NCBI GenBank assembly: GCA_014323675.1
Contig: JACONN010000002.1
Location: 2,958,001-3,022,000, forward strand
Length of the DNA: 64,000 nucleotides
Reading direction: 5' to 3'
Origin: Hormoscilla sp. GM7CHS1pb
GTDB taxonomy: Bacteria; Cyanobacteriota; Cyanobacteriia; Cyanobacteriales; Desertifilaceae
Part shown: positions 43,889-55,470 of the stretch, one piece after another
How the letters are laid out: each line of letters begins with the position of its first letter
Position numbering within the stretch: position 1 is the stretch's first letter
Made by a program: the position numbers and the translations under genes
Notes under the pieces: model-generated
Told to the model about the DNA's origin: nothing
The model's database searches: none
What the model saw: only the letters and a program-made list of their open reading frames with translations

Positions 43889-45061
43889 TTAAAAAATATC
43901 TGCTGGGTCTGCATCTCGGAGTTTACGTACCGCGCTCGCGCCCGCAATGCAACACATCAATCCTGTCAATACCAGGACAGTTATAGCTCGAATATAATTC
44001 ATTTCTATTGGCAAAGATGTCGTATTCCGAGATATTTTATATGCAAACAAAGCCATAATCAATCCCTGGACGTAACCTAACATTGCTAAGATAATCGCCT
44101 CTTGGAAAACTAAAGATAGCAGATAATTATGGGTATATCCCATCGCTTTCAGGGTTGCGTATTCTGGCAGATAGTCCGTCACGTTGGTATAAAGTATTTG
44201 ATAGACTACCACAATCCCGACGATGATTGCCATCCCTACACTCAAGTTGAATACAAACCCGATCGCCGTACTGCTTTGCCAATAGGCTTGCTCGAATTTA
44301 ATAAATTCTGCTTTAGATAGCACCTGCACATCTTCAGGTAATAATTGCTTAATTTTGGCAACTAAACTATTGATATTCGTTCCCGGTTTTAACTTAATCA
44401 ATCCTACCTCAATCAACCCTTTTTGCCGTTGACTGAAAATCCGCAGAAAGTTCAAATGGCTGGTAATTAAATTACCATCAGCGCCAAAGGATGTTCCTAA
44501 CTTAAATAATCCCACCACCGTAACTCGGCGATTTCCCGGTCCTCGGTTTCCCACCTCTGTCGTCACCGTGACTCCCTGGTTTAATTCCGCAACTACCGGA
44601 CCAAACTCAGACCGAGAAGCCTCGTCAAATAATACTACATCTGGCTTTTTCAGTTTCTCTAGATTTTCCCGAACTCCTGGCAAGTTAAAGACTCCTTCTC
44701 GAATTTCAAATCCAATAACATAGATGGGACGCAAATAATTTTTATTTTCCGGATTTTTCCACTGACCAAACCCTAAATATATAGGTGTAACGAAATCAAC
44801 TTCCTTAAAAGCTAAAGTTTGTTCTAAGCGTCTTTCCGAAAAATTTTCCATCCCCGTTAGAGAAGTGGATCTGGGACTGATCAAAAAAATGTCCCCCTCC
44901 AAACTTTTATGCAGATGGACTGCGCTATCAAATAAGGCTTCCCGGAAACCTATTTGCATGAAGATCATCACTACAGCAAATACAATTCCCGATAGGGCTA
45001 CTATTGTCCGGCTATAGTCATGTTTCAGTTGTAACCAAGCTGTGGGAATTTTAAGAATCAT
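43889..45061 (-). CDS. devC: DevC-type ABC exporter permease
   Basis: 390 residues, FtsX/MacB-like. The first TM helix is TIVALSGIVFAVVMIFMQIG, followed by a large extracytoplasmic region (VDFVTPIYLGFGQWKN, GVTVTTEVGNRGPGNRRVTV). Three C-terminal helices follow, e.g. GFVFNLSVGMAIIVGIVVVY, LPEYATLKAMGYTHNYLLSL and AITVLVLTGLMCCIAGASAV. DevC works with DevB and DevA and TolC to export glycolipids in heterocyst formers. The start overlaps the devB stop (ATGA). Confidence 0.95.
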   Translation of the reverse strand: MILKIPTAWLQLKHDYSRTIVALSGIVFAVVMIFMQIGFREALFDSAVHLHKSLEGDIFLISPRSTSLTGMENFSERRLEQTLAFKEVDFVTPIYLGFGQWKNPENKNYLRPIYVIGFEIREGVFNLPGVRENLEKLKKPDVVLFDEASRSEFGPVVAELNQGVTVTTEVGNRGPGNRRVTVVGLFKLGTSFGADGNLITSHLNFLRIFSQRQKGLIEVGLIKLKPGTNINSLVAKIKQLLPEDVQVLSKAEFIKFEQAYWQSSTAIGFVFNLSVGMAIIVGIVVVYQILYTNVTDYLPEYATLKAMGYTHNYLLSLVFQEAIILAMLGYVQGLIMALFAYKISRNTTSLPIEMNYIRAITVLVLTGLMCCIAGASAVRKLRDADPADIF

Positions 45062-46467
45062 TCTTTGCCACTGGATACATCAATGATTGCGTTAATTTGT
45101 AAGTTAGTTAAACCTGCGACTTTATCGCTGTCTTCCAGGCGGATTTTTACTTCTACTACTCTAGCATCTACATCAGCGGCTGGATCGGTGCCCAGAACGT
45201 CTTTTTTGCCGATTTGCAGGGCAATTTCGGAGACTGTGCCTTTGATTTGACCGCTAAATCCATCGCTAGTGACAATAGCTCGATCGCCCAAACGAATTTT
45301 ACCTATATCTGTTTCATACACCTCCGCTACCGCATACATCTGGTCCGTTTGACCGAGTTCCACTATTCCCCGATCGCCCACCAGTTCTCCCGGCCAACTG
45401 TGAATCTTCAGAATTTGACCCGATCGGGGGGTTTTCACGTAAGCTAAATCTAGGTTCGCCTGGGCCTGAGAGACCGCCGCGATCGCCCGAGACAGTTCTG
45501 CTGCTGCCAGGGCTACATCTACGGTTCTCACTTCGGCAATTTCCGCTAACCTCGCTTCTGCTTCCAGGATCTGCTTTTCCAGGGTGGTCACCGTGCGGCT
45601 TAAATTTGCTTTCGCCTCGTTAATATCCTTGGGGAGAGTATTGACAATTCTGAATAAAATTGCGGACGCCTCTTGAAGTTGTTCTCTAATAGTTTCCTCT
45701 TCTAAACAGGTACTTTCATATAGAGAGGCCGATACCGCACCCCCTTGATAGAGGTTCTGATAGCGCCGACATTCCGTTGCCGCATTTTTTAACTGGGCCC
45801 TCAAACGCTCGATCGTTGCTGCTTGTGCTTCCCTTTCCCCTTGCAAACGGGACTCTAAACTCGCCACCGTGGCCTCTCGAGCCACCTTTTGCCCTTGGAG
45901 TTCGGCTTTTAATCTTTCAATAGTCGCCTCCTGTGCCTCGATCGCACCTTGTTTGGCTCCCGCTTTTACCCTCGCTAAACTCGCTTCGGCAACTTTCACT
46001 TGCTCTTGGGCCAGTTTCAGGGCCGCTTCCAGGCGATCGCGGCTATCTAGAATTGCCACCAGGTCTCCAATTTCTACTTTATCTCCTCTTTTAACTAACA
46101 ATTGCTCGACTCGCGCCCCTTCCACAAATGCCGGTGCTGATATGCTAATTACTTCTCCTTCCGGTTCGATGTAACCCGAAGCCGCTACCGCCTCAACCAC
46201 TGGCTCTGTACTGGTCGGAGGAAGGGCCGCTCCCCTGTCTGATGGGGGATTTTCTTCCGTGCGAGACATTCCGAAACTGTAGATAATAGCCAAGCTTGTG
46301 ACCGCAGCAGTTATAACTGTTAAAGCCGTTACTGCTGCTGCGATCGCCCACCAGTTCCCTCTATTTTTTAACAATATATCCATCCTCTGAACTCTTTCAT
46401 CAGAGGCATTTACATCAGAGGATAAATCCTGTTGTTCTTTTTCATTCGTTGACTGGTGAATGCTCAT
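45058..46467 (-). CDS. devB: DevB/HgdB-type membrane-fusion protein
   Basis: 469 residues. It has one TM helix (AVTALTVITAAVTSLAIIYS), a lipoyl-like half (SAPAFVEGARVEQLLVKRGD), and a long alpha-helical hairpin from about residue 165 to 335 with repeated heptads (EAQEATIERLKAELQGQKVA). The beta-barrel follows (AVAEVYETDIGKIRLGDRAI). This is the DevB subgroup of HlyD adaptors. Divided from the upstream synthase by about 250 bp, it heads devBCA. Confidence 0.95.
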   Translation of the reverse strand: MSIHQSTNEKEQQDLSSDVNASDERVQRMDILLKNRGNWWAIAAAVTALTVITAAVTSLAIIYSFGMSRTEENPPSDRGAALPPTSTEPVVEAVAASGYIEPEGEVISISAPAFVEGARVEQLLVKRGDKVEIGDLVAILDSRDRLEAALKLAQEQVKVAEASLARVKAGAKQGAIEAQEATIERLKAELQGQKVAREATVASLESRLQGEREAQAATIERLRAQLKNAATECRRYQNLYQGGAVSASLYESTCLEEETIREQLQEASAILFRIVNTLPKDINEAKANLSRTVTTLEKQILEAEARLAEIAEVRTVDVALAAAELSRAIAAVSQAQANLDLAYVKTPRSGQILKIHSWPGELVGDRGIVELGQTDQMYAVAEVYETDIGKIRLGDRAIVTSDGFSGQIKGTVSEIALQIGKKDVLGTDPAADVDARVVEVKIRLEDSDKVAGLTNLQINAIIDVSSGKE

Positions 46468-46721
46468 GCAAATTAAACATTACTTTCACTTAACAATGAT
46501 TCTAACTCACATTGAGATGCCGGATAAGTAGCAACGTCAGGAGTGACAGTTACTCTTGCCCCCGATCTAAGGTTGAGATCGAAAAGCCTCAAACCTGCAT
46601 GATGGAGTCCCTATGTCCCCCAACGGAGAACTACGAACTACGAACTACTTCCCTCACGTGTAGCAAGTTGGCGTAACTGCGATGGTGGTCTTCGGTGCCT
46701 TGCCGACGTCAAACTTCCCCT

Positions 46722-49700
46722 TTACCCCATCAAATGATGTACCACCATGGCCAATAATCTTTCTTGCCCCCTGGTCAATTTTACCGGAAAAGTAATCGCA
46801 CTTTGCTCTGGTTTATCCGTCCTGAATAGCACCATGTCTCCTACCCATTTCTCGATCGCCAGGTTAATGTCCTTGATGGAATACTGAGCTTTCAGTAAAG
46901 CTTCCACCGCCGTCCAAATGCGGGTCCCCGCCCGGGAGTCCCCGCCATCAATTAATTCTTGCATTAATGGCTGTCGAGCATTTCCTAGCAAGGCCACCCA
47001 CTCTCGATCCGTGCGAGACTTTACTGGTTCCATGTCGCAACCCTGGGGGCCATATCCGGCTACGCAGAGACAGGCCCGATCGTCATGGGAAAGAGATACC
47101 TCTATTTTATCTGTTTCGCCTCCTTTGATGACTGGTTTACCAGACTCTAGCCATTCTATCTGAATATTTGCCGATGGTTTTGAGCCTTTGTCAAGCAGTT
47201 TCCCGATCGCTTTCTGCAACATGGGGATTTCTTGCTGGTGCCGATCGCCCTTCGCCAACTGATGCAATCCTGGGACATTAAATATAGAGACCTCTGGAGT
47301 CTTGACCCCAAAGCTATTATATATCCCTTGCAGCCTTTCTTGGAGAATTCCCTCGTCTCTTCGATCGGGGTTAGCCAGTTCCTCTGCGGTAGGATTTTCT
47401 GCCCGATGTTCTACGACTTGCGATCGGAAGCCATTGACCCTTTCGACAATTCGTCCGGATTCATCAACAACCAATATCGTAGTATTGTAGTCTTCCCCTT
47501 CCGGGTCATTGAACGTCACCACTCCCGTCAATGAGCTGTCCTCCTGACGATCGGGTTGGTATATTTCCCAACTCTCAATACCTACGGGCAGACATAAATC
47601 CTGGGGCATCGTAGCTTGACCCCCTTGGAGCACTGCATCCCGGAAATAGGGGTCTCCCAGCAACCAAACCTCTCCTGTTTTATCGGGATGCTCCCGCTTG
47701 GCAGTGAAGATACAGCGATCGCCAGTAATGTTGTAAAACTGCTGCAAGCGCTGGAAGAGGGGTCCGTGAAACAGTACCGGACCGTAAAGATCTGCTTGGG
47801 GTTGAATATCCAGCGGCCTTTCCGGTACTTCTACATGTTCAATGGGTGCTTCCGCTTCTATGTCCAGCACGAAGCTTGCCGCAAAATGATCCTGGGCAAA
47901 TCCTGACTGTTCCGTCCTGATGCTGGCTTTAACCCGGCGGGGCTCATCCCTTGAGAGCCGTTCGAGCGCCTCCGCACGAACTTCGATCGTGGTGCCCTTT
48001 TCCCGGTCCACCAGAATCCCTCGTTCTAGACGAATATCTTCAATCCGAATTGCCTGGAAGTTTTCTTTCCCGGCTACTAAAGCCACTGCTTGAGCCATTG
48101 CTTCCAAACCAAACACGCTAGGGAATAAATAGGAACCTTTGTAAATGTGATCCTGCAAGTAGGGGTGACTTTCCAGGGTCAGGTGAGCCCGCCTGACTTC
48201 TTCCACTCCCGGTTCGTTGACCCCAAACTGTTCCATAAATTTTGATGCCCGTGGCGCCGGGAATAGTTGGGGTAACCAAGTGTCAAAGCCAGCGGCATTA
48301 GCTTCCACCGTTCTCATGGACCCCGTCACTAATACTCGGTTCGTGCCCGGATCGTTTTGCACTAGATTCAGAAATCGTCGCACCCCCTCTTCCTTACTAA
48401 TAGCATGAATCCCTATTTGGGCAAGATACCGCACCGAGCCCATCTCAAAACCCATGCCTACCTCATCCCACACGCCGTAAACAATGGATTGAACGGCGGT
48501 TTGGGAGTGTTTGGCGCCAAAGTCCTGCAACGTCAGATCCATCGCTTCATTGGAGAATCCGTACCAGCCATTCCGCTGCATTCCAGTGCAGCCAATGATT
48601 GAAGATATACAGACAAAAAGTTGGGGTGGTTTGTCTTCAAATACTTTACATAGATTAATGACTCCTTTGAGTTTGGGACTGATTTTGGCCAGAGCTGCTG
48701 CCGTCGAGACCTTGTCTAAGTAACCGGGTATATTCACAGCCGCTCCGTGAATCACCCCTGTAATCTCCCCCATTTCCTGCCGTATCCGGATCGCTAGATT
48801 TTCCACTGCTTGGCGATCTACCACATTACAACTAAAGTAGCGGCAAGTCAATCCCTTTGCCTGATAGCGTTCCAGGGTACGAGCAATCTTTTCACTTCCG
48901 GGTAAGTCTTCTGCTTGACTGGGATCTGGCGAACTGCCCACTAGGGCCATCCGCACCCCCGTCGCCTCAGCTAGCCCCAGGGCACATTCTGCTGTAATGC
49001 CCTTGGCACCACCCGTGACTAAAATCACATCTTTCTCAGACCAGGATATCTCCCGCCTTTGATAATCTGCTTGTTCCTGCACCACAGGTCGAGGAATTTG
49101 CCGTTGCATTTGCCTGTCGTAGCCAACTGCCACGTAACTTTCCGAAGTCGAGAGTTCTAAGAGCACTCGTTCTGCTAGCAATGCTGGCTTCACCTCTGGC
49201 GCGAAATCTATTACCCTTACCTTGATATCTCGCCTTTCCAGGTGCAGACTTGCAGCTATTGCTTTCGCACAGCATTGCTCTATCGGTGCCACGGTCTGCT
49301 GCATGCCAAAATATCCACCCCCAAATTGAATATAGGTAACGGCGACCTCTTCGTGTTTTCTGCTCTCTACGGCTGGTGGTGAGGTAAATGTTTGCAGGCG
49401 ATCTACAATCTTTTCTAAACCGACATCAGACAATATATCGCTCTTTGCTTTCCGGGGCAGCACCGCAATCAAATGAGAGTATTCAGCCAGGTTTGTTTCC
49501 GATTCTGTAAAGGACATCACCCGCACCTGAGCACCTTGCTCTCGCAATAACTGACCTAGGCTATCTGCTATTTCCGTCTCCTCTGGTTCGCAGGCGATTA
49601 AGCAGTTTGCCACATGCCAATTCACCTTTTCCGCATTCTCACCTGATAACTGTTCTGGCAGATACTTAATCCCAAAGTTTCTCACCCTGGTCTTTTCTTT

Positions 49701-52700
49701 GCTACCCTCTTCTGGATCCCTTTCACTATCCGCGATCGCCTTGCGGATCTCTGCCGCTACTTCCGCGATCGTACCATTGGCTATATCTGCTGGTTGGATT
49801 TTTCCCCCAACCCCAAATTTGGTCGCCGTGGCCCCGATGATTTCACCAGCTTTAATCGATTCTAACCTCAGATCGTCTAGCAATCGCGCTGACCAGGGAA
49901 TACTCTCCGCGCTATATCCCGTTTCCTGAACAATTGTTTCAATGAGGCTCTCCTCAACTGATTCCGATTTTTCGGGAACCGTGCGATCGCTGATTTCACT
50001 GCTAACTATTTCTTCTGGTTGTGCTTCTTGTTCTGCCACCACGGGGTCATTTTTTATTCCCGGCCAGTGTGCCAGATCCGCCTTAATTACATCGGCAATA
50101 AACTGCCCTCGCTGCTGAAAATAATTAGCAAATTCCTGGGACGAAAGGTTAGCCATAGCCGCTAACTGAGATTCCCTGCCATTTTCCCCAGTAACAAGGG
50201 GAGGCGCAATTTCCTGGAACGGTTTTTTCACAAGGGTTAACAATGAATTTCCGGGGCCAGACCAAGGGGCGCACCAAACGGTTTTCATAGAGTCCGTCCC
50301 AATTAATATTGCCGCCATTGACAAAAATCGCAGCTAACACTGTATTGAGGTCTCGATCCTGTCCCCCTTGGGATTCAATTGGCAGACAGACTATTCCGTT
50401 AACACCATTGATACTGTTCGTTAAACCCGATAAAATATTCCCAGGCCCTACTTCTACTAGCAGATCGCATTCAGACGAAATTGCCTCCACCAAGGAGATG
50501 AAATCTACTGGTGCTGTAATTTGCTTGCCAAAATGCTCCCGCAGCTTGAGTCCGGCTTTTACTCCTTCTCCATTTATACTGGAGAACAACGGTACCTTGG
50601 TTAATTCTAGTTGCTCTGGGATCGGCGCTGACTGGCGCACTGAGGCTGCTGCTGCTGCCACAAAATGAGAATGAAAAGCATTGGACACTGGCAACATGCG
50701 CGTCTGCATGCCTGCTTCATCTGCCAGTTCTATCACTGCTTCCACACTCTCTCTGGAACCAGAAATTACTACTTGTGTGGGACTATTGATATTCGCGATC
50801 GCGACATCGCTTTTAACTGATGCTAAAAGTTCTTCCACTTGCTGTCGCGAGCAACCCAAGCTGGCCATCACCCCTGCCGTTCCCGTGGGTGCCGACATGG
50901 CCTTACCTCTCAGGGCTGCTAAACCTAACAAGGCTTTTTCGTCAAAGGCACCTGTAGCGTAAAAAGCAGTTAATTCTCCCAAACTGTGACCGCCCACAGC
51001 AACTGGTTCGACTCCCAACTTTTGCAGATATCCCATCCAAATTAAAGAGGCCAGACAGATGGCTGGTTGAGCGATTTCTGTTTCGGCTAACTCGGTTTTC
51101 CATTCCTGGAGTTGGGCCTGATCCCCTGCCCGGTCTAGAGGACGATAAATATATTTACTAACGGGTTCGCCCCCCGATGCTTGCAACCAGTTATCGGCTT
51201 GCTGTACCAGTTCTTTCGCCCAACTATAGCGCTCTACCAGTACCCGAGTCATGTTTAATTTTTGCGATCCTTGTCCGGGAAACAGGAAACCCACTCGACA
51301 TTTCTTGCTCCCGTTTGACAGCCAGACCGTTTGCGGTAGATTGACCTTTGTTTCTCCTGCTGCTGGAGGGGTTTCCCAGAGCATCTGTGCTAGCAACTGT
51401 AGATGTTCTACCAGTTCATCGGGTCTCCCTGCAATTACTGTTGCTCTGATGGGTAGACTTGCATCCAGTTGGCCCGCGAGCTCTGCCGCCAGATCCACCA
51501 GTTCTCCTATACTTAATCCCGTGGCGATCGCCTGAATTTCCCCTACCCGTTGCTGCAATTTCTCCAGAGAATCAGCACTGAAACAGAACAGTTCCGTTTC
51601 TTGGTGGGAAACTAGCAACCTGCTTTCGGACAAAGCAGGTTCTAAACGAGGGTCCGGCCCATCTCCTGAGGACAGAGTCACGTGGCAGTTGCTACCGCCA
51701 AATCCCATGGCCGAAACCCCAGCCCGGAGTATTTCCGTGGGATGGCGACATTCTCCCTGAAGGATCGGATAGAGACAAGTCGCAGTACTTTCAAATACTT
51801 CATTCGGTTCTTTACAACCAGCAGTTGGTGGCAAAACCCTCCGATTTACTGCCATCACTGCTTTAATAAATCCACCAATGCCAGCAGCGGCTTTCGTGTG
51901 ACCGATGATTGATTTCAGGGAAGTAATGCCGCAAAAACGTTTATTTTGAGTCCCATCCATTGCCAGGGTAATGCCCTTGATTTCCGCCCGATCGCCCACT
52001 GGGGTGCCCGTACCATGTCCTTCAATAAAATCCAGTTCCTGGGGACCGTAACCTGCTTTAGCATAGGCACGCTGTAAAGCCAGGGCCTGGCCCGAACCAC
52101 TAGGGGCAGTAATGCCCACTCCCGCACCATCCGATGATATCCCCCAACCCCGCAGCACGGCATATACATAATTCCCATCAGCGCGAGCATCTTCTAAGCG
52201 TTTCAAGACCACGAAACCGCACCCTTCTCCAGGAATAAATCCACTCGCACCCCGATCGTAGACTGCCATCTCTTTGGTTGTCAAAGCTTTCGTTTTGGCA
52301 AAACCCACTATTTCGATTGGATCTAGGCTCACATCCACGCCCCCTGCCAAGGCCAGATCTAGTTCGCCATCCACTAATCCTCTGGCCGCCGTCGCTATCG
52401 CTATCAGAGACGAGGAGCAAGCCCCGTCTACTGTGTACCCGCCACCATGCAGATTCAGATAGTTACAGATCCGTCCTGCGATCGTGTTAGATAGAGTACC
52501 AGCAAGAGTATCCTGAGTTATCGGGGATAAAGGCTGTTTGTGATACTCCTCTAGCATCGTTTCTAGGGCCTCTCCCGTGCTGGGAGCCAGGCCCAGAGAT
52601 TGGACCGCAGCTCGCAATGACCTAGCTATATAAGGCCATCGCAACCGCAGGGTATTCGTGCGACTGACTTCGCCAGTTAGGGTATTTCCCACCACCAAGC

Positions 52701-53058
52701 CTGTCTCATCTGATGGCACTGAATCGGTAGTATATCCAGCATTTGCCAAAGCTTTCAGGGCCACTTCTAGGGCTAGCCAATGGACTATGTCTGTAGACTC
52801 GAAGGTTGGTTTCGGAATCCGTTTGCCCGCCCAATCGAATTCAAAACCGTCAATCACTGCCATCTGCTTGCCGTAGGTTTTATCTGGCGCAGTCGGGTCG
52901 GGATCGTAATAGTCAGACATTGGCAAGCGTTCCTCTGGGAGCCGCCTAAATTGGCGACGCTTCGTGAGAATGTTTTCCCACAGTTGCCTCGGATTTGGCG
53001 CTCCGGGATACCAACAGGCCAGGCCAATTACTGCGATCGGTGCTGTTTTTTTATTCAT
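46722..53058 (-). CDS. Iterative type I polyketide synthase KS-AT-ACP-KR-DH-PPTase (PksE-like)
   Basis: Two ORFs (50149-53058 and 46722-50324) overlap. Removing one A from the six at 50223-50228 (T on the plus strand) joins them as FIVNPCEKPFQEIAPP, giving ~2,111 residues. Domains in order: KS with C214 (VDGACSSSL), H348 (EGHGTG) and H387 (IGHTKAA); AT with GHSLGE (S692); ACP with DDLRLESIK (Ser ~1067); KR with TGGAKGITAE and the WYGFSN motif; DH hot-dog with HPYLQDHIYKGSYLFP; and a C-terminal PPTase with SHDDRACLCVAGYGPQGCDM and WTAVEALLKA. The KS segment VVGNTLTGEVSRTNTLRLRW is characteristic of enediyne-type PKS. Such enzymes build polyenes iteratively and activate their own ACP. Confidence 0.88.
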
Positions 53059-53106
53059 AGGTTAAGGAGGCAACGCCAGTCTATACTACTTATATTTTAC
53101 ACCACT

Positions 53107-54434
53107 CTGACAATCGGGAGCATCCCAGTTTTGTCCTAAGTAATTGTACTTAGATAAAGAGCGCCATTAAGATAAGCACAGCGTAAGCGAAGCATTTGGT
53201 TAACTGACGTTGGAAGCCATTGAGCCCCAGAGAGCTTGAGACGAGAACCAATACGCTTGACTACAGACTCTACCTCCCCAGAGCCAATGGGAATGCCCAA
53301 GAATTGATAAAGATCATAGTTAACGATACGGTGACAATGTTTGGTTAAATAAGCGCGGAAGTTCTGTACTTTTTGTCCGTGACAACTGGCTAACAACTCC
53401 AATGCTTCGTCAATAAAACCGTGCCAGAGAGATGATTTAACCTGCCTTAAACGCTTTTTATAGTCGCCAATTTTATAGATATTTTCGACTAGATGATACC
53501 AATCAAGAACTTCACGTCTGCCATTTTCTGGTCTCAATTGAGCAATAATGTTCCAAATGCCATCATGACCATCTCCCAAACAAGTAATTATAGCTGTCAA
53601 CGGCTGTTGTTTAACCCACTCCACCAGGGCGGCATTGTCCTGAAAGTAAGCCCCACAAACTTCTCCATGCAGGCTGACTGCTTTATAATCTCGCCACTCA
53701 CAAGAACCCTTACCTTCAGTTCTTAAACGTACTTTGCCACCATCTACGCTCACAGCGGTTACAGGGTGACTGCTTTGAGCTCCAGGAAATTCGCTTCTTT
53801 GCACTAATCGATGTATGCTGCTGTGTCCCACTTTTATTCCTGTTAACAGTTCCAAGTCTTTTTCCGCTTGTTGATATGATTCATTAGCACTCAATACCCA
53901 GCAACACTTGGAGATTACGGGACTGATTTGTGTGCCTTTCTTTAAGCCCAATTTTTTGGCCTGTTTGCTGTTTACAGTTACTGTTCCTACGCCGGTTTTG
54001 ACTTGCCGCTTGCGTCCGGATTGAGACGGCTCCCCATCAGCAAAAAAAAATTTCCTAAAACTGGTCCAACTGTCCTGAATAAATGCTCTCGTACTGCTAA
54101 CTCTCTGCTTTCAAAGTCTTTAAGAGCCTCGGGGGCGTATCTGCATACAGGAGTTTTGATAATTCTTTGAGATGGTATTCAAGTTTTTGATTTTCTTCTG
54201 GGGTCATGTAGCCTCCTCAACCGTGGAGATTTTTTCCATATTACCAGAATAAATTTTTTTCTCGCTTAGTTTGCCCAGAAGAGAGTTGTGCAACTAGTAT
54301 TTTTCCAGCAACGCCTTACCCTGCAAGGACTTAGGGCCGCCATCTCCCAACCGAAGGAAATTTGCACAAATCTATAGGACGCCAATTCTGAGTATAAATA
54401 CTCATGGCAAAACTGGGATGCTCCCCTGACAATC
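53107..54434. mobile_element. ISKra4-family insertion sequence with 9-bp target duplication
   Basis: Element 53116-54425 has 18-bp perfect terminal inverted repeats (GGGAGCATCCCAGTTTTG). It is flanked by the exact 9-bp direct repeat CTGACAATC at 53107-53115 and 54426-54434. It contains one transposase gene on the minus strand. Without it, the synthase start and the SDR gene at 54679 would be divergent neighbours about 300 bp apart. Confidence 0.92.
53136..54207 (-). CDS. ISKra4-family transposase, two frame errors
   Basis: The intact frame 53136-53951 shows AVSVDGGKVRLRTEGKGSC (first catalytic Asp), CLGDGHDGIWNI (second), VLDWYHLVENIYKIGD and IPIGSGEVESVVKRI (Glu), the DDE pattern of this family. 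Upstream, from the ATG at 54207 (MTPEENQKLEYHLKELSKLL), the frame shifts at the five-base G run 54131-54135 and again at the nine-A run 54042-54050. Correcting each by one base gives LKDFESRELAVREHLFRTVG and ADGEPSQSGRKRQVKTGVGT in one protein of ~357 residues. Confidence 0.88.
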
Positions 54435-54678
54435 TCTAGGGTGCATCCCACTTTCGCAAGGGCTATTACCTGCTATAGGATTTGGTGCTGACAACTGACA
54501 ACTGACAACCTTTTAGGTATAATTGGGAGCATGTCAAGTTTGAGTTCCTGCTAATTGCTAACTAAACTCAATAGTGTCACCGGTGCAATAGGGATCGCGC
54601 GATGGCAGCCAGTTTGGCCTTCTGCCTTGTCCCGGCGAGCGTAGCCAAATCGACCAAGTAATAACCAAGGAACAAACC

Positions 54679-55461
54679 ATGAGACAAACGGCTTTAATCA
54701 CAGGAGCCTCCAGCGGCATTGGTTATGAATTATCTCAAATTTTTGCCGAGAACCAGTACAATTTGGTTCTGATAGCAAGACGACAAGAAAAACTGCAAGA
54801 AATACAGGCAAATTTGAAAAAAAATTACCAGGTTAATGTCATAGTTATCTCTCAGGACTTAGCCCAAAATAATGCGGCTCAGGTTTTGTTTGATACTCTC
54901 AACCAGCAAAAAATTAAAATTGATGTCTTAGTCAACAACGCTGGCTTTGGAGACTATGGTTTTTTTGTAGAATCTAACTGGGAAAAAATGCAACAGATGA
55001 TTCAGCTCAACATTATGACTTTAACTCATTTGACCCGACTGTTTTTACCGGGTATGATTCAACGGAGTCAAGGCAAAATTCTCAACCTGGGCTCGATCGC
55101 ATCTTTTCAACCGGGACCTTTAATGGCGGTTTATTTTGCCACGAAAGCTTATATTCTATCATTTACCGAGGGGATCGCCAACGAGCTTCAAGGCACGGGG
55201 GTCACGGCCACCGTGCTTTGTCCCGGTCCCACCGCATCTGAGTTTCAGGTCACGGCGAATCAACAAGCTTCTAAATTAATAAAAGGAAAAAAACTCGCCA
55301 AGGCCGCAGAAGTAGCCCAACTAGGATATCAAGCCTTAACCCAAGGGAAAACAGTCGTTGTGCATGGCTTGACGAACAAGCTACTGATCTTTTCCAATCG
55401 ACTTGCGCCCAGAAACTTAGTCACCCAGACTGTGAGAAATATGCTTGCCGAGGACAAATAG
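54679..55461 (+). CDS. Short-chain dehydrogenase/reductase
   Basis: 260 residues, classical SDR: ALITGASSGIGYELSQIFAE (cofactor loop, NADPH-type with R in LIARRQEK), DVLVNNAGFGDYGFF, catalytic Ser in LNLGSIASFQPG, and YFATK (Y-x-x-x-K). LCPGPTASEFQ follows. It resembles DltE/YqjQ-type and HetN-like ketoreductases. Before the IS inserted, it was the divergent neighbour of the polyketide synthase, so it might reduce a polyketide or fatty intermediate, but this is only positional. Confidence 0.92.
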   Translation: MRQTALITGASSGIGYELSQIFAENQYNLVLIARRQEKLQEIQANLKKNYQVNVIVISQDLAQNNAAQVLFDTLNQQKIKIDVLVNNAGFGDYGFFVESNWEKMQQMIQLNIMTLTHLTRLFLPGMIQRSQGKILNLGSIASFQPGPLMAVYFATKAYILSFTEGIANELQGTGVTATVLCPGPTASEFQVTANQQASKLIKGKKLAKAAEVAQLGYQALTQGKTVVVHGLTNKLLIFSNRLAPRNLVTQTVRNMLAEDK

Positions 55462-55470
55462 GAGATAACA

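Noticed and set aside
49036..49275. Small ORFs within the PKS, pst and dev genes on either strand
   Set aside because: They are frame shadows of long conserved genes with no ribosome sites or recognised domains.
46722..53058. Standard heterocyst glycolipid (Hgl) cluster
   Set aside because: DevBCA is present, but the synthase has PksE-type KS motifs, a single polypeptide and its own PPTase, and no hglD, hetI or hglT homologue is visible. Not fully excluded.
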